Assembly (NCBI GenBank): GCA_002238425.1
Contig: MPMJ01000012.1
Span: forward strand, 1-64,000
Reading direction: 5' to 3'
DNA: 64,000 nt
Origin: SAR202 cluster bacterium bin16
GTDB taxonomy: Bacteria; Chloroflexota; Dehalococcoidia; Lucifugimonadales; Australimonadaceae
Below, piece by piece: positions 1-8,168 of the stretch; the stretch's first letter is position 1, and each line of letters begins with the position of its first letter. The position numbers and the translations under genes are program-made. The notes beneath the pieces were generated by a model. That model ran no database searches. It saw only the letters and a program-made list of their open reading frames with translations, and was not told where the DNA came from.

Positions 1-1
1 C

Positions 2-769
2 TCGCCCACCGTGCTGCACCCGCTCACGTTCCTCGCATGGCTCGCGGGGCAGACGTCGACGGCCCGCATCGGGGTGTCGGTGCTCGTGCTGCCGCGCCAC
101 AACCCGGTGATGCTGGCGAAGCTGGCCGCCGACATCGACGTGATGAGCGGCGGGCGGCTCGTGCTCGGGGTCGGGCTCGGCAACAACGGCGACGAGCTGC
201 CGATGTACGGCATCACGGCGGAGCGCCGCGTCACGCGGTTCGTCGAGCAGGTGCAGGCGATACGCGCGCTGTGGGGGCAGTCGCCGTCCGGCCACTCCGG
301 CACGTTCTACGACCTGCCGGACGCGAGCATCTCGCCGAGGCCGGGGCATCCGCCCATCATCTTCGGCGCGAACGCCGACGCCGCCCTCGCGCGCAGCGTG
401 CGCCACGCCGACGGGTGGATGGGCGCGGGCAGCGGTCCGCTCGCCGACTTCCCGCGCAAGGTGGCGCTCGTGCAGTCGCACCTCGCGGAAGCCGGGCGCG
501 ATCCGGCGTCGTTCCCCATCTCGAAGCGCCTCTACCTGGCGGTCGACGACGACGAGGAGCGTGCGAAGCGTCGACTGCGGGAGTGGTTCGGCTACTACTA
601 CGGCAACCCGGGCAACGCGGAGCACGCCGCCATCTGGGGCAGCGCCGCGAAGATCGGCGAACTGCTGGAGGAGTGGGCCGAGATGGGCGTGGACGAGGTG
701 CTGCTCAACCCCGTGTTCGACATGGATGAGCACCTGGAGCGCCTCGCGGACATCACGGGGCTGGCGTGA
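2..769 (+). CDS. LLM-class (luciferase-like) F420-dependent oxidoreductase, 5' truncated by window edge
   Basis: The protein looks like a bacterial-luciferase-like TIM-barrel monooxygenase of the F420-dependent group. The segments TARIGVSVLVLPRHNPV, DVMSGGRLVLGVGLG and ISPRPGHPPIIFGAN are typical of this family and of its flavin/F420-binding barrel. The reading frame is open to the left edge. A GTG at 11 is available, but the family usually has 40-60 more residues before this point, so the true start is probably outside the window. The substrate cannot be told from sequence. An NpdG-type F420 reductase follows 525 bp downstream, which supports F420 rather than FMN as the cofactor, by inference. 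Confidence 0.85.
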   Translation, partial: SPTVLHPLTFLAWLAGQTSTARIGVSVLVLPRHNPVMLAKLAADIDVMSGGRLVLGVGLGNNGDELPMYGITAERRVTRFVEQVQAIRALWGQSPSGHSGTFYDLPDASISPRPGHPPIIFGANADAALARSVRHADGWMGAGSGPLADFPRKVALVQSHLAEAGRDPASFPISKRLYLAVDDDEERAKRRLREWFGYYYGNPGNAEHAAIWGSAAKIGELLEEWAEMGVDEVLLNPVFDMDEHLERLADITGLA

Positions 770-779
770 GGCGCTCCTC

Positions 780-877
780 GTCGTTCCTGCGGAGGCAGGA
801 ACCTCGCAGCCCGGCGGGTGCAGCCAGTCTCGTCATTCCCACCCCCTCCCGTCATTCCCGCGAAGGCGGGAATCCAG
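780..877. repeat. Dispersed palindromic repeat (GTCATTCCCGCGAAGGCGGG type)
   Basis: Positions 851-877 read GTCATTCCCGCGAAGGCGGG followed by AATCCAG, an imperfect palindrome. A diverged copy (TCGTTCCTGCGGAGGCAGGA) lies at about 780-803. The same element recurs in inverse orientation near 15230-15257 and 15430-15457, and in a related form near 15045-15075. It is non-coding and resembles REP-type repeats found in many bacterial genomes. Confidence 0.75.
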
Positions 878-900
878 ATGGCTGTGGGGGGTGGAGTGTT

Positions 901-1003
901 TGTCATGTTGAGCGCAGCCGAAACATCTCTCGGGAGCGCTGGTGTACGACGACACGCCGCCCGAGAGATTCCTCGACTCCGCCGCACTCCGCTCGGAATG
1001 ACA
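901..1003. repeat. About 103-bp dispersed repeat, copy 1
   Basis: The element starts TGTCATGTTGAGCGCAGCCG and ends with CTCCGCTCGGAATGACA, so its ends are short inverted repeats (TGTCAT/ATGACA). It is about 80% identical to the neighbour at 1022-1126. Inner segments AGATTCCTCGACTCCGC and GAAACATCTCTC are conserved in both. No gene is present. It looks like a non-autonomous, REP/MITE-like unit. Confidence 0.75.
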
Positions 1004-1021
1004 ATGGGAGGGGCGTAGAGT

Positions 1022-1126
1022 TGTCATGTTGAGCGCAGCCGAAACATCTCTCAGGGGAACGTCGGTGCAGGACGGCGCGCCGCCCGAGGGATTCCTCGAC
1101 TCCGCTGCACTCCACTCGGAATGACA
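1022..1126. repeat. About 105-bp dispersed repeat, copy 2
   Basis: This is the second copy of the element at 901-1003, in the same orientation and 18 bp downstream. It has the same TGTCAT/ATGACA ends. The middle (AGGGGAACGTCGGTGCAGGA) is the least conserved part. Confidence 0.75.
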
Positions 1127-1294
1127 AGTAGACACTCGCACACCCCATTCATGTGCACTAGTTAAACGTTGAACGCAGGAAGCAGGCCACGGCCTTGTCG
1201 ATAAACTGTTCAATTGGGCGAAACAGCCCGCGTTCACTCGTAAGGGCCGACAGTTGAAGCGCACAGTTGAACGCGGAACGGCGGAAGGAGACGC
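1127..1294. other. Intergenic region upstream of npdG-like gene with repeated GTTGAACGC motifs
   Basis: No gene is seen here. The 9-mer GTTGAACGC occurs at 1168-1176 and 1266-1274, with related GTTGAAGCGC at about 1253 and inverse-like CTGTTCAATT at 1206. These could be operator half-sites for the downstream gene; this is a guess from spacing and repetition. A clear ribosome binding site (GGAAGGAG) precedes the ATG at 1295. Confidence 0.3.
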
Positions 1295-1972
1295 ATGACA
1301 CGTATCGCGATCGTGGGAGGAACGGGGCCGGAGGGGCGCGGGCTGGCGCTGCGGCTGGCGATGGCGGGCCACGAGGTCGTCATCGGCTCCCCGGGCGCGG
1401 GGGGCGCGGGCGCGGCGGGGGGCGGGGGGCCCGCGGCCGGGGCGGCGTCAGGGCTGCTGGAGGGTCGCGACGCGCTGCCCATCAGCGGCGCTGCGAACGC
1501 GGACGCTGTGAGCGACGCGGACGTCGTGCTGCTCGCGGTGCCGTTCGAGGGGCTGCGCCCGACGGCGGAGTCGCTGCGCGATGCGCTCGCGGGGCGGCTC
1601 GTCGTGAGCATCGTCGCGCCGGTGGAGTTCGCCGACGGCCAGATGCACGCCGTCAGCGTTCCGGAGGGGTCGGCGGGCGAGCTGACGCGGGACCTGCTGC
1701 CGGACAGCCGCGTCGCCGCTGCGTTCCAGAACATGAGCGCGCGTGACCTGCTCCGGGCGCAGCACCCGCTCGAGGGCGACGTCGCGGTCACCGCGGACGA
1801 CGACTCGGCGCGCCGCGAGACGATGGCGCTCGCGGAGGCGATGCCGTCGCTGCGGGCGGTCGACGCGGGGCCGCTGTCGAACTCGCGCTACGTCGAGGAG
1901 CTGACCGCGCTGCTGGTGAACCTGAACCGCATCCACAAGGCGCACAGCACGATACGGTTCCTAGGGCTGTAG
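1295..1972 (+). CDS. npdG: NADPH-dependent F420 reductase (NpdG/Fno family)
   Basis: Fno/NpdG enzymes transfer hydride between NADPH and coenzyme F420. The N-terminus MTRIAIVGGTGPEGRGLALR is the expected dinucleotide-binding motif, followed by GHEVVIGS, DADVVLLAVPFE and the C-terminal YVEELTALLVNLNRIHKA region. The start is fixed by GGAAGGAG just upstream. Residues about 33-52 are almost pure Gly/Ala/Pro, encoded by a G/C-homopolymer stretch (about 1391-1445) where relatives carry a normal charged helix. That patch is suspicious as sequence. Together with the luciferase-like gene upstream it indicates an F420-using organism. Confidence 0.85.
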   Translation: MTRIAIVGGTGPEGRGLALRLAMAGHEVVIGSPGAGGAGAAGGGGPAAGAASGLLEGRDALPISGAANADAVSDADVVLLAVPFEGLRPTAESLRDALAGRLVVSIVAPVEFADGQMHAVSVPEGSAGELTRDLLPDSRVAAAFQNMSARDLLRAQHPLEGDVAVTADDDSARRETMALAEAMPSLRAVDAGPLSNSRYVEELTALLVNLNRIHKAHSTIRFLGL

Positions 1973-1981
1973 GGGGGCGTG

Positions 1982-2077
1982 GGACAGGGCACTCACCGAA
2001 CAGGGCACCCGCCGAACAGGGCACCCGCCGAACAGGGCACCCGCCGAACAGGGCACCCGCCGAACAGGGCACCCACA
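1982..2077. repeat. Tandem repeat, six 16-bp units
   Basis: The unit is GAACAGGGCACCCGCC. Units begin at 1982, 1998, 2014, 2030, 2046 and 2062; the first and last are diverged and the middle four are identical. The last unit runs into ACAAGGGATGCCCCTACACC, a motif that recurs at about 15158-15185 and 15358-15385. There are no spacers, so it is not a CRISPR array. Confidence 0.9.
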
Positions 2078-2168
2078 AGGGATGCCCCTACACCACACCA
2101 CGGCGAGCGGCTCGCCGTGAGGCCGCAGTGTGCAGGGGTTGACGCATACACCGGATTGTGCGGGTGGT

Positions 2169-2615
2169 ATGATTGAGGTGCCTGATTCGCCGGTTATCAC
2201 GGAGGAGAAGAGGGCAGTGGCGCAGCGTTATCAACGCGAGATAGAAGAGATACTCGGCCAGACCGGGGAAGAGGGCGAAGGCGGCGGATCCGACGGCTCC
2301 AAGCCTCCCCGCAGCCCTCGCCGCGTCGCGCGTGCTCCCCGTCGCAGGCTGGGCAGGTTCGTCCGGCCCACGTATGGCAGGCTCCTGCTCGCGGGGATCG
2401 CCCTCTTCGTGCTCTCGGTCCTCCTCAGGGCGCTCGATGCACCCGGGGTTACACCATTCCTATGGGCGAGCGTGGCGTTGTTCGTCTTCGCCTACGTCGC
2501 CTACTTCACCAGGCCGCGCCGGACGGTAGAACGACGCTGGCGCGGGCAGCCGATGGATGATCCCGAACCTGCCGGCCCACTCTCCCGTCTGTGGCGGTGG
2601 ATCACCGGAGGCTAG
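2169..2615 (+). CDS. Hypothetical small membrane protein
   Basis: I do not recognise a named family. The product is about 148 residues: a charged N-terminal half rich in Glu, Arg and Lys (EKRAVAQRYQREIEEILGQ), then two predicted membrane spans (RLLLAGIALFVLSVLLRAL and FLWASVALFVFAYVAYF) separated by a short loop, then a basic Arg-rich tail ending LSRLWRWITGG. An in-frame GTG at 2130 would add 13 residues; ATG 2169 fits better because the conserved-looking part starts there. The stop lies 3 bp before threonine synthase, so the two are probably cotranscribed. Confidence 0.6.
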   Translation: MIEVPDSPVITEEKRAVAQRYQREIEEILGQTGEEGEGGGSDGSKPPRSPRRVARAPRRRLGRFVRPTYGRLLLAGIALFVLSVLLRALDAPGVTPFLWASVALFVFAYVAYFTRPRRTVERRWRGQPMDDPEPAGPLSRLWRWITGG

Positions 2616-2618
2616 TTC

Positions 2619-3794
2619 ATGCGCAGCTACCTGTCCCATCTCGAATGCACCGAGACGGGAGAGACGTATAACGCCGACGAACCGCACACCCTTTCGCCCG
2701 CAGCCCAGAAGGTCCTCTACCCCCGCTACGACATCGACGCCGTGCGCCGCGAGGTCGACCCGTCGGTGTTCGCGACTCGTCCTCCCACGATGTGGCGCTA
2801 CTTCGAACTGCTGCCCGTGCGTGACGAGTCGAACGTCGTCACGCTCGGCGAGGGCGGCACGCCGATGCTGCGCGCCTCGAATCTCGAACGCTCGCTCGAC
2901 GCGCGTACGCTCTACATCAAGGACGAGGGACAGAACCCGACGGGCTCGTTCAAGGCCAGGGGGCTGTCGGCTGCGGTGTCGCGTGCGAAGGAGCTGGGGC
3001 TGACGCGGCTCACGGTGCCGTCCGCAGGCAACGCAGGCGGGGCGCTCGCCTCGTACTGCGCGCGGGGCGCCATGGAGTCCTACGTGTTCATGCCGGAGGA
3101 TGCGCCCGTGGCGAACAGGACGGAGGTGGCGCTCACCGGCGCACAACTGACGCTGGTGAAGGGGCTCATCTCCGATGCAGGACGGCTCTCCCGCGAGAAG
3201 GCGGCGGAGCTCGGCCTGTTCGATATCTCGACACTGCGGGAGCCCTACCGGGTAGAGGGGAAGAAGACGATGGGGTACGAGATCGCGCAGTCGCTGGGCT
3301 GGCGTCTGCCGGAGGCGATCGTCTATCCGACGGGCGGCGGCACGGGCATCGTGGGGATGTGGAAGGCGTTCAGCGAGATGGAGTGCCTCGGCTGGATAGG
3401 GCCGGAGCGTCCGAAGATGATCGTGGTGCAGTCCACGGGCTGCGCGCCGATCGTGCGGGCGTTCGAGCAGGGCGTGCGTCACGCTGAGCCGTGGGAGAAT
3501 GCGGAGACGATTGCGGCGGGGATCCGCGTCCCGGCCGCGGTGGGCGACTACCTGATCCTGGACGCGGTGCGCGAGAGCGGCGGCACGGCCATCGCGGTGA
3601 CGGACGAGGAGATACTCGCCGGGGTGCGCGAGATGGCGACAGCCGAGGGAGTCTGGGCTGCCCCGGAGGGCGCAGCCACGCTCGTGGGGTACCGCAAACT
3701 GCGGGAGTCCGGCTTCCTTGCCCCGGAGACGGAAACGCTGCTCCTCGTCACTGGCGCGGGGAGCAAGTACACGGACGTTGCGATGGGCGCGTAA
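2619..3794 (+). CDS. thrC: Threonine synthase
   Basis: This PLP enzyme converts O-phosphohomoserine to threonine. The PLP lysine lies in KDEGQNPTGSFKARG (K112), the Ser/Gly-rich PLP phosphate loop is PTGGGTGIVG, and the substrate loop VPSAGNAGGALASY is clear. The N-terminus SHLECTETGETY is the usual zinc-ribbon-like start, reduced to one Cys here. The length of 391 residues is normal for the short bacterial/archaeal type. The start ATG at 2619 lies directly behind the small membrane protein. Confidence 0.9.
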   Translation: MRSYLSHLECTETGETYNADEPHTLSPAAQKVLYPRYDIDAVRREVDPSVFATRPPTMWRYFELLPVRDESNVVTLGEGGTPMLRASNLERSLDARTLYIKDEGQNPTGSFKARGLSAAVSRAKELGLTRLTVPSAGNAGGALASYCARGAMESYVFMPEDAPVANRTEVALTGAQLTLVKGLISDAGRLSREKAAELGLFDISTLREPYRVEGKKTMGYEIAQSLGWRLPEAIVYPTGGGTGIVGMWKAFSEMECLGWIGPERPKMIVVQSTGCAPIVRAFEQGVRHAEPWENAETIAAGIRVPAAVGDYLILDAVRESGGTAIAVTDEEILAGVREMATAEGVWAAPEGAATLVGYRKLRESGFLAPETETLLLVTGAGSKYTDVAMGA

Positions 3795-3851
3795 AGACGC
3801 TCAATTCGAGCGCGCTCAAGGAGCGTGAGTGAATGAGGGGGATAGGCTGAA

Positions 3852-3876
3852 GAGCGCCGCAGCAACTGCGGCGCTC
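3852..3876. terminator. Hairpin between convergent genes
   Basis: Perfect 11-bp stem GAGCGCCGCAG / CTGCGGCGCTC with loop CAA. It lies between thrC (+) and the RRM gene (-). There is no strong T-run on either side, so a bidirectional terminator role is likely but not certain. Confidence 0.6.
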
Positions 3877-3895
3877 CTGGTTGCCAAGGCGATGC

Positions 3896-4165
3896 CTAGA
3901 AGCGGGGTTCGCGGGGGCGGGCCTCGTTGACCACGAGCGCCCGGCCACTCACCGAGTAGCCATTAAACATCTGAACGGCCTGGTCCTTCGCGGTGTCGTC
4001 TTCCATCTGGACGAAACCGAAACCGCGGGGACGTCCCGTCTCTCTGTCCGTCGGGATGTGAACGGAAACCACAGCCCCTGCCTGAGAGAAGAGGTCGTGG
4101 AGTTCGTCCTGGGTCATCCTGAACGGTATGTTTCCTACAAACAAGCGATTGCTGTCCTCTGCCAC
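3896..4165 (-). CDS. RNA-binding protein with single RRM domain
   Basis: An 89-residue protein made almost entirely of one RRM. RNP2 is LFVGNIPF (residues 8-15) and RNP1 is RGFGFVQM (about 47-54), both with the aromatic residues that stack on RNA. Such single-RRM proteins occur in cyanobacteria and some Chloroflexota and bind single-stranded RNA, often in cold or stress conditions. The start is GTG at 4165, preceded by GGAGGACAGGA. It is monocistronic and divergent from the molybdenum hydroxylase operon. Confidence 0.85.
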   Translation of the reverse strand: MAEDSNRLFVGNIPFRMTQDELHDLFSQAGAVVSVHIPTDRETGRPRGFGFVQMEDDTAKDQAVQMFNGYSVSGRALVVNEARPREPRF

Positions 4166-4433
4166 TGTATCCTGTCCTCCAACTACGCGACGGCTCTAGG
4201 CCGAAAAGATTGCCGCCACCAGCGTAGCCGGCACGACGCGGCGCATTCTAGCCGCATGACGGGCTACATGCAAGCGGCGATATTTCGCCGTCGAAAATCG
4301 CACGATTGCCTAGGGCGGCTGCCGGATTGCAGCCATGACCGGCCAGCGCGCTGCGCCTGCTCTGCATGAGTGCCGGACATTGCGATGGCGTTGGCCTTTC
4401 GTGAATAATGTGGGCGTATCGGCGCATCACGGC

Positions 4434-4439
4434 AGGAGG
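4434..4439 (+). promoter_or_regulatory. Ribosome binding site that sets a TTG start
   Basis: AGGAGG lies 10 bases before the TTG at 4450. The longer alternative start at 4408 has no such site and would add 14 residues that do not resemble the family. Confidence 0.6.
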
Positions 4440-4449
4440 GAGCGTTCCT

Positions 4450-5322
4450 TTGCATCCATTCACCTACGTTGCCCCGCGCACATTGGATGAAGCAGTCGCC
4501 GTGCTCGAACAGCACGGCGAACGTGCGAGGCCGTTCGCGGGCGGCACCGACGTTCTCGTTCAACTGCGCGGCGGCAGGTTCGACCTCGACGCCATCGTGG
4601 ACCTGAAGGGCGTGCCCGAGGCGACGTCCCTCGACCTGAACGGCAGCCTGCGTATCGGCGCTGCGGTGCCGTGCTACCGGATCTACGAGGACAGCGCCGT
4701 CGCAGCCGCGTTCCCGGGTCTCATCGACGCGGCGTCGCTCATCGGCGGCATCCAGATACAGTCGCGGGCGAGCCTCGGCGGCAATCTGTGCAATGCCTCT
4801 CCCAGCGCGGACGGTATCTGCCCCCTGATCGTCCACTCCACCGTCGCGGTGGTGCAGGGCCCGCAGGGCGAACGCCGCGTGCCGGTGGAAGAGTTCTGCA
4901 CGGCGCCCGGCGTGAACGTACTGGGACGCGGGGAACTCCTCGTGGCGCTGGAAGTCCCGGCTCCGGCCAGGGGATTCGGTGCGGCGTATCAGCGGTTCAT
5001 CCCGCGCAACGAGATGGACATCGCGGTGGCGGGAGTCGCGAGCGCGCTCACGCTGAGTGACGACGGCGCGACCATCGCATCGGGGCGCATCGCGCTCGCC
5101 GCGGTCGGGCCGACGCCGCTGTTCGCGGCGAAGGCGTCGGCGTTCCTCGCGGGCAAGCCCGCCACGCCGGAGACGTTCGCGGAGGCAGGGGAGATCGCTT
5201 CGACGGAGGCGACGCCCATAGGAGACATGCGCGGCACGGCGGAGCACCGCATCGAGCTGGTGAAGGTACTGACGCGCCGTACGCTCGCCATCGCGCTGGG
5301 CCGCGCCCAATCAAATCGCTGA
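4450..5322 (+). CDS. Molybdenum hydroxylase FAD-binding (medium) subunit
   Basis: Medium subunit of a xanthine dehydrogenase-family enzyme; it carries FAD and passes electrons from the iron-sulfur subunit. The FAD signatures RPFAGGTDVLVQLR (about 31-44) and SRASLGGNLCNASPSADG (about 104-121) are both present, followed by the C-terminal CO-dehydrogenase-flavoprotein domain ending in LVKVLTRRTLAIALG. The TTG start gives the expected LHPFTYVAPRTLDEAV N-terminus. It is first in the M-S-L order operon, 14 bp before the 2Fe-2S subunit gene. Confidence 0.88.
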   Translation: MHPFTYVAPRTLDEAVAVLEQHGERARPFAGGTDVLVQLRGGRFDLDAIVDLKGVPEATSLDLNGSLRIGAAVPCYRIYEDSAVAAAFPGLIDAASLIGGIQIQSRASLGGNLCNASPSADGICPLIVHSTVAVVQGPQGERRVPVEEFCTAPGVNVLGRGELLVALEVPAPARGFGAAYQRFIPRNEMDIAVAGVASALTLSDDGATIASGRIALAAVGPTPLFAAKASAFLAGKPATPETFAEAGEIASTEATPIGDMRGTAEHRIELVKVLTRRTLAIALGRAQSNR

Positions 5323-5336
5323 GCAGGCAGGTAGGA

Positions 5337-5828
5337 ATGACGCAACAAGAGACACCAGTCCGCAAAGTTCCGGTCGCCTGCACGCTGAACGGGCAGCAGA
5401 CGGAGTTCCTCGCGGCCCCGTACCAGTCGCTGCTGGAGGCGCTCCGCGAGGTCGTCGGGCTTACGGGGACGAAGGAAGGCTGCAACGACGGCAACTGCGG
5501 CGCGTGCACCGTCTCGCTGGACGGGCGCATCGTCGACTCGTGCCTCGTGCTCGCCGCCGAGGTCGATGGCAAGAGCGTGGACACCATCGAAGGGATGGCG
5601 CCGCCGCACGGGCTGCACCCGCTGCAGCAGGCGTTCCTGGAGGAGGCCGCGCTCCAGTGCGGCATCTGCACGCCGGGCTTCCTCGTGGCGGCGCGAGCGC
5701 TGCTGGAACGAGAACCCCATCCGGACGAACACCGCATCCGCCTCTGGCTCGCCGGCAACCTGTGCCGGTGCACCGGATACGACAAGATCGTGCGCGCCGT
5801 GCAGAGCGCCGCGGACAAGACGACGTAG
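5337..5828 (+). CDS. Molybdenum hydroxylase 2Fe-2S (small) subunit
   Basis: A 163-residue protein with two [2Fe-2S] sites. The plant-ferredoxin-type cluster is ligated by C49, C54, C57 and C69 (EGCNDGNCGACTVS). The second, helical cluster uses C108, C111, C143 and C145 (LQCGICTPG and GNLCRCTGY). It shuttles electrons from the Mo site to FAD. It lies between the medium- and large-subunit genes, which fixes it as part of the heterotrimer. Confidence 0.92.
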   Translation: MTQQETPVRKVPVACTLNGQQTEFLAAPYQSLLEALREVVGLTGTKEGCNDGNCGACTVSLDGRIVDSCLVLAAEVDGKSVDTIEGMAPPHGLHPLQQAFLEEAALQCGICTPGFLVAARALLEREPHPDEHRIRLWLAGNLCRCTGYDKIVRAVQSAADKTT

Positions 5829-5861
5829 TGTGCCGAGCGGCACATCAAGGAGTCGAGTGAC

Positions 5862-8165
5862 ATGACTACGACCGCTGACCGTCCCTCACAGGAGTTCAAG
5901 GTGGTGGGGAGCCGCCCCATCCGGCACGACGGCGTCGACAAGGTGCTGGGCCGCGCCCAGTACGGCGCGGACCTGAAGCTGCCGGGCCTCATCCACGGCG
6001 CGGTGCTGCGCAGCCCGTACGCGCACGCCGTCATCAAGAAGGTGGACGTCTCCCGCGCCGAAGCTGCGCCCGGCGTCTTTGCCGCCATCACGGGCGACGA
6101 CATGCCGGTCACCGGCTCCAAGGTCGTGGACATGGTGGAGGAGGTGACGAACCTCAAGTGGTCCAGCCAGCGCGTCATGGCGCACGGCAAGGCCGTCTAC
6201 CGCGGGCACCCGGTCGCGGCGGTCGCCGCCGTCGACCAGAACACGGCGCTGGAAGCGCTGAAGCTCATCGAGGTTGAGTACGAGCCGCTCCAGGCGGTCA
6301 TCAGCCTGGAAGACGCGATGAAGCCGGACGCGGTCATCATCCACGACGACCTCGTGGGCGACCACCTGGGTGAGAAGGTATCGCCTACCAACGTTGCCGA
6401 GCACACCCGCACGGAGTTCGGCGACCCTGAGGCGGCGTTCGCGGAGGCGGCGCACGTTCTCGAACGAACGTACACCATCGCGCGGGCGCACCAGGGCTAT
6501 ATCGAGCCTCACAGCTCCACGGCCTTCTGGAGCCCTGACGACAAACTCTCGGTCTGGACGACCACGCAGGCGCCGTTCGGCGTGCGGAGCAACGTAGCCA
6601 CAGTACTGAAGCTCCCGCTCTCGGACGTGCGCGTCGTGCCGATGGAGATCGGTGGCGGGTTCGGCGGCAAGATCGGGCTCTACATGGAGCCGCTCGCCGC
6701 GATGCTCTCCCGCAAGTCCGGCAGGCCGGTCAAGATGACCATGGACCGCAAGTCCGTGTTCGACGCGACAGGCCCCGGCCCCGGCGGGCAGGTCACGGCG
6801 AAGATAGGGGTCGACAAGGACGGCAAGATCCTCGCGGCGACGGCCGACATCCGCTACATGGCGGGCGCGTACCCCGGCTCGTCCATCAGCGCGGCGACGG
6901 CGGGCATCTTCGCCTGCTACAAGGTGCCGAACGTTCGCATCGACGCGTACGACGTCGTCATCAACATGTCCAAGACGGCTGCGTACCGCGCGCCGGGCAC
7001 GCCGCAGGCGACGTTCGCGAGCGAGTCGCTCATCTCCGAGCTGTGCGAGACGATCGGGATGGACCCGATGGAGTTCCACTTGCTCAATGCGGCGGAAGAA
7101 GGCACCCGCAGGCCGGATGGCCCGGTGTTCCCGCGCATCGGGAACGTGGCGTGCATGGAGGCGATCAGGGACTCCGAGCACTTCTCGAGCGACCTGGAAA
7201 AGAGCCCGGACGGGAAGCTGCGCGGGCGCGGTCTGGCCACGGGCTACTGGAACGGCGGCGGCAACCGCTCGTCCGTCACGATCAGCGTCAACGACGACGG
7301 TGTGGTGTCGATGGTGGAGGGCAACCCCGACATCGGCGGGACACGCACGACGCTCGCGATGCAGGCCGCGGAGGTGTTCGGCCTCCCGGCGCACGACGTG
7401 CACCCGACCGTCGCGGACACGGACTCCGTCGGCTACAACGACCTGACGGCGGGCAGCCGCACGACCTACGCCAGCGGACAGGCGGCGATAGAGGCCGCGA
7501 GGCAGGTGGTCGAGGAGATCAAGAAGCGGATGGCGATGATCTGGGAGACCGAGCCGGAGAACGTCGAGTTCGAGGACAGCGTCTTCCGGAACAAGGTCGC
7601 GCCCGACCAGCGCCTTACGTTCAAGGAGGCGGCAGGCAAGCTTGGCCAGACCGGCGGCCCGGTTTCCAAGACGGGCACGGTCAACGTTCGCGGCTCCGGC
7701 GGCGGCAGCTTCGCGGCGCACCTCGTGGACGTAGAGGTCGACCCGGAGACGGGGAAGGTGCAGATACTCCGCTACACGGCGGCGCAGGACGCCGGCAAGG
7801 CGGTGCATCCGTCCTACGTGGAAGGCCAGTTCCAGGGGGGCGCGGCGCAGGGCATCGGCTGGGCGCTCAACGAGGAGTACTACACGAGCCCCGACGGCGT
7901 GATGCAGAACTCCAGCTTCCTGGACTACCGCATGCCGACCGCACTCGACCTGCCGATGATCGACGCCATCGTGGTCGAGGTGCCGAACACGAACCACCCG
8001 TTCGGGGTGCGCGGCATCGGCGAGACGAGCATCGTCCCACCCGCGCCCGCAGTCGGGAACGCGATAGCGGACGCCATCGGCACACGGTTGTACCAGACGC
8101 CCATGAACCCCAGCCGGATCATGGAAGCGCTGGCGAACAAGCGGAACGGCAAGAACGGACACTAG
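5862..8165 (+). CDS. Molybdenum hydroxylase large (molybdopterin-binding) subunit, substrate unknown
   Basis: Large subunit of the xanthine dehydrogenase/aldehyde oxidase family, 767 residues. Molybdopterin-binding GGGFGG is at residues 264-269 and the catalytic glutamate is E721 in GVRGIGETSIVPP. The active-site loop reads AYRAPGTPQA (about 374-383). It has neither the AYXCSFR motif of form I CO dehydrogenase nor the AYRGAGR motif of form II, so CO is unlikely to be the substrate. The operon also carries a MoaD-like protein but no Mo-cofactor sulfuration or insertion (XdhC/CoxF) gene. Confidence 0.88.
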   Translation: MTTTADRPSQEFKVVGSRPIRHDGVDKVLGRAQYGADLKLPGLIHGAVLRSPYAHAVIKKVDVSRAEAAPGVFAAITGDDMPVTGSKVVDMVEEVTNLKWSSQRVMAHGKAVYRGHPVAAVAAVDQNTALEALKLIEVEYEPLQAVISLEDAMKPDAVIIHDDLVGDHLGEKVSPTNVAEHTRTEFGDPEAAFAEAAHVLERTYTIARAHQGYIEPHSSTAFWSPDDKLSVWTTTQAPFGVRSNVATVLKLPLSDVRVVPMEIGGGFGGKIGLYMEPLAAMLSRKSGRPVKMTMDRKSVFDATGPGPGGQVTAKIGVDKDGKILAATADIRYMAGAYPGSSISAATAGIFACYKVPNVRIDAYDVVINMSKTAAYRAPGTPQATFASESLISELCETIGMDPMEFHLLNAAEEGTRRPDGPVFPRIGNVACMEAIRDSEHFSSDLEKSPDGKLRGRGLATGYWNGGGNRSSVTISVNDDGVVSMVEGNPDIGGTRTTLAMQAAEVFGLPAHDVHPTVADTDSVGYNDLTAGSRTTYASGQAAIEAARQVVEEIKKRMAMIWETEPENVEFEDSVFRNKVAPDQRLTFKEAAGKLGQTGGPVSKTGTVNVRGSGGGSFAAHLVDVEVDPETGKVQILRYTAAQDAGKAVHPSYVEGQFQGGAAQGIGWALNEEYYTSPDGVMQNSSFLDYRMPTALDLPMIDAIVVEVPNTNHPFGVRGIGETSIVPPAPAVGNAIADAIGTRLYQTPMNPSRIMEALANKRNGKNGH

Positions 8166-8168
8166 ACC

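Noticed and set aside
1982-2077. Possible CRISPR array
   Set aside because: The 16-bp units are directly adjacent, with no spacers and no cas genes in the window.
5862-8165. CO dehydrogenase (CoxL)
   Set aside because: The active-site loop is AYRAPG, not the form I or form II CoxL motif.
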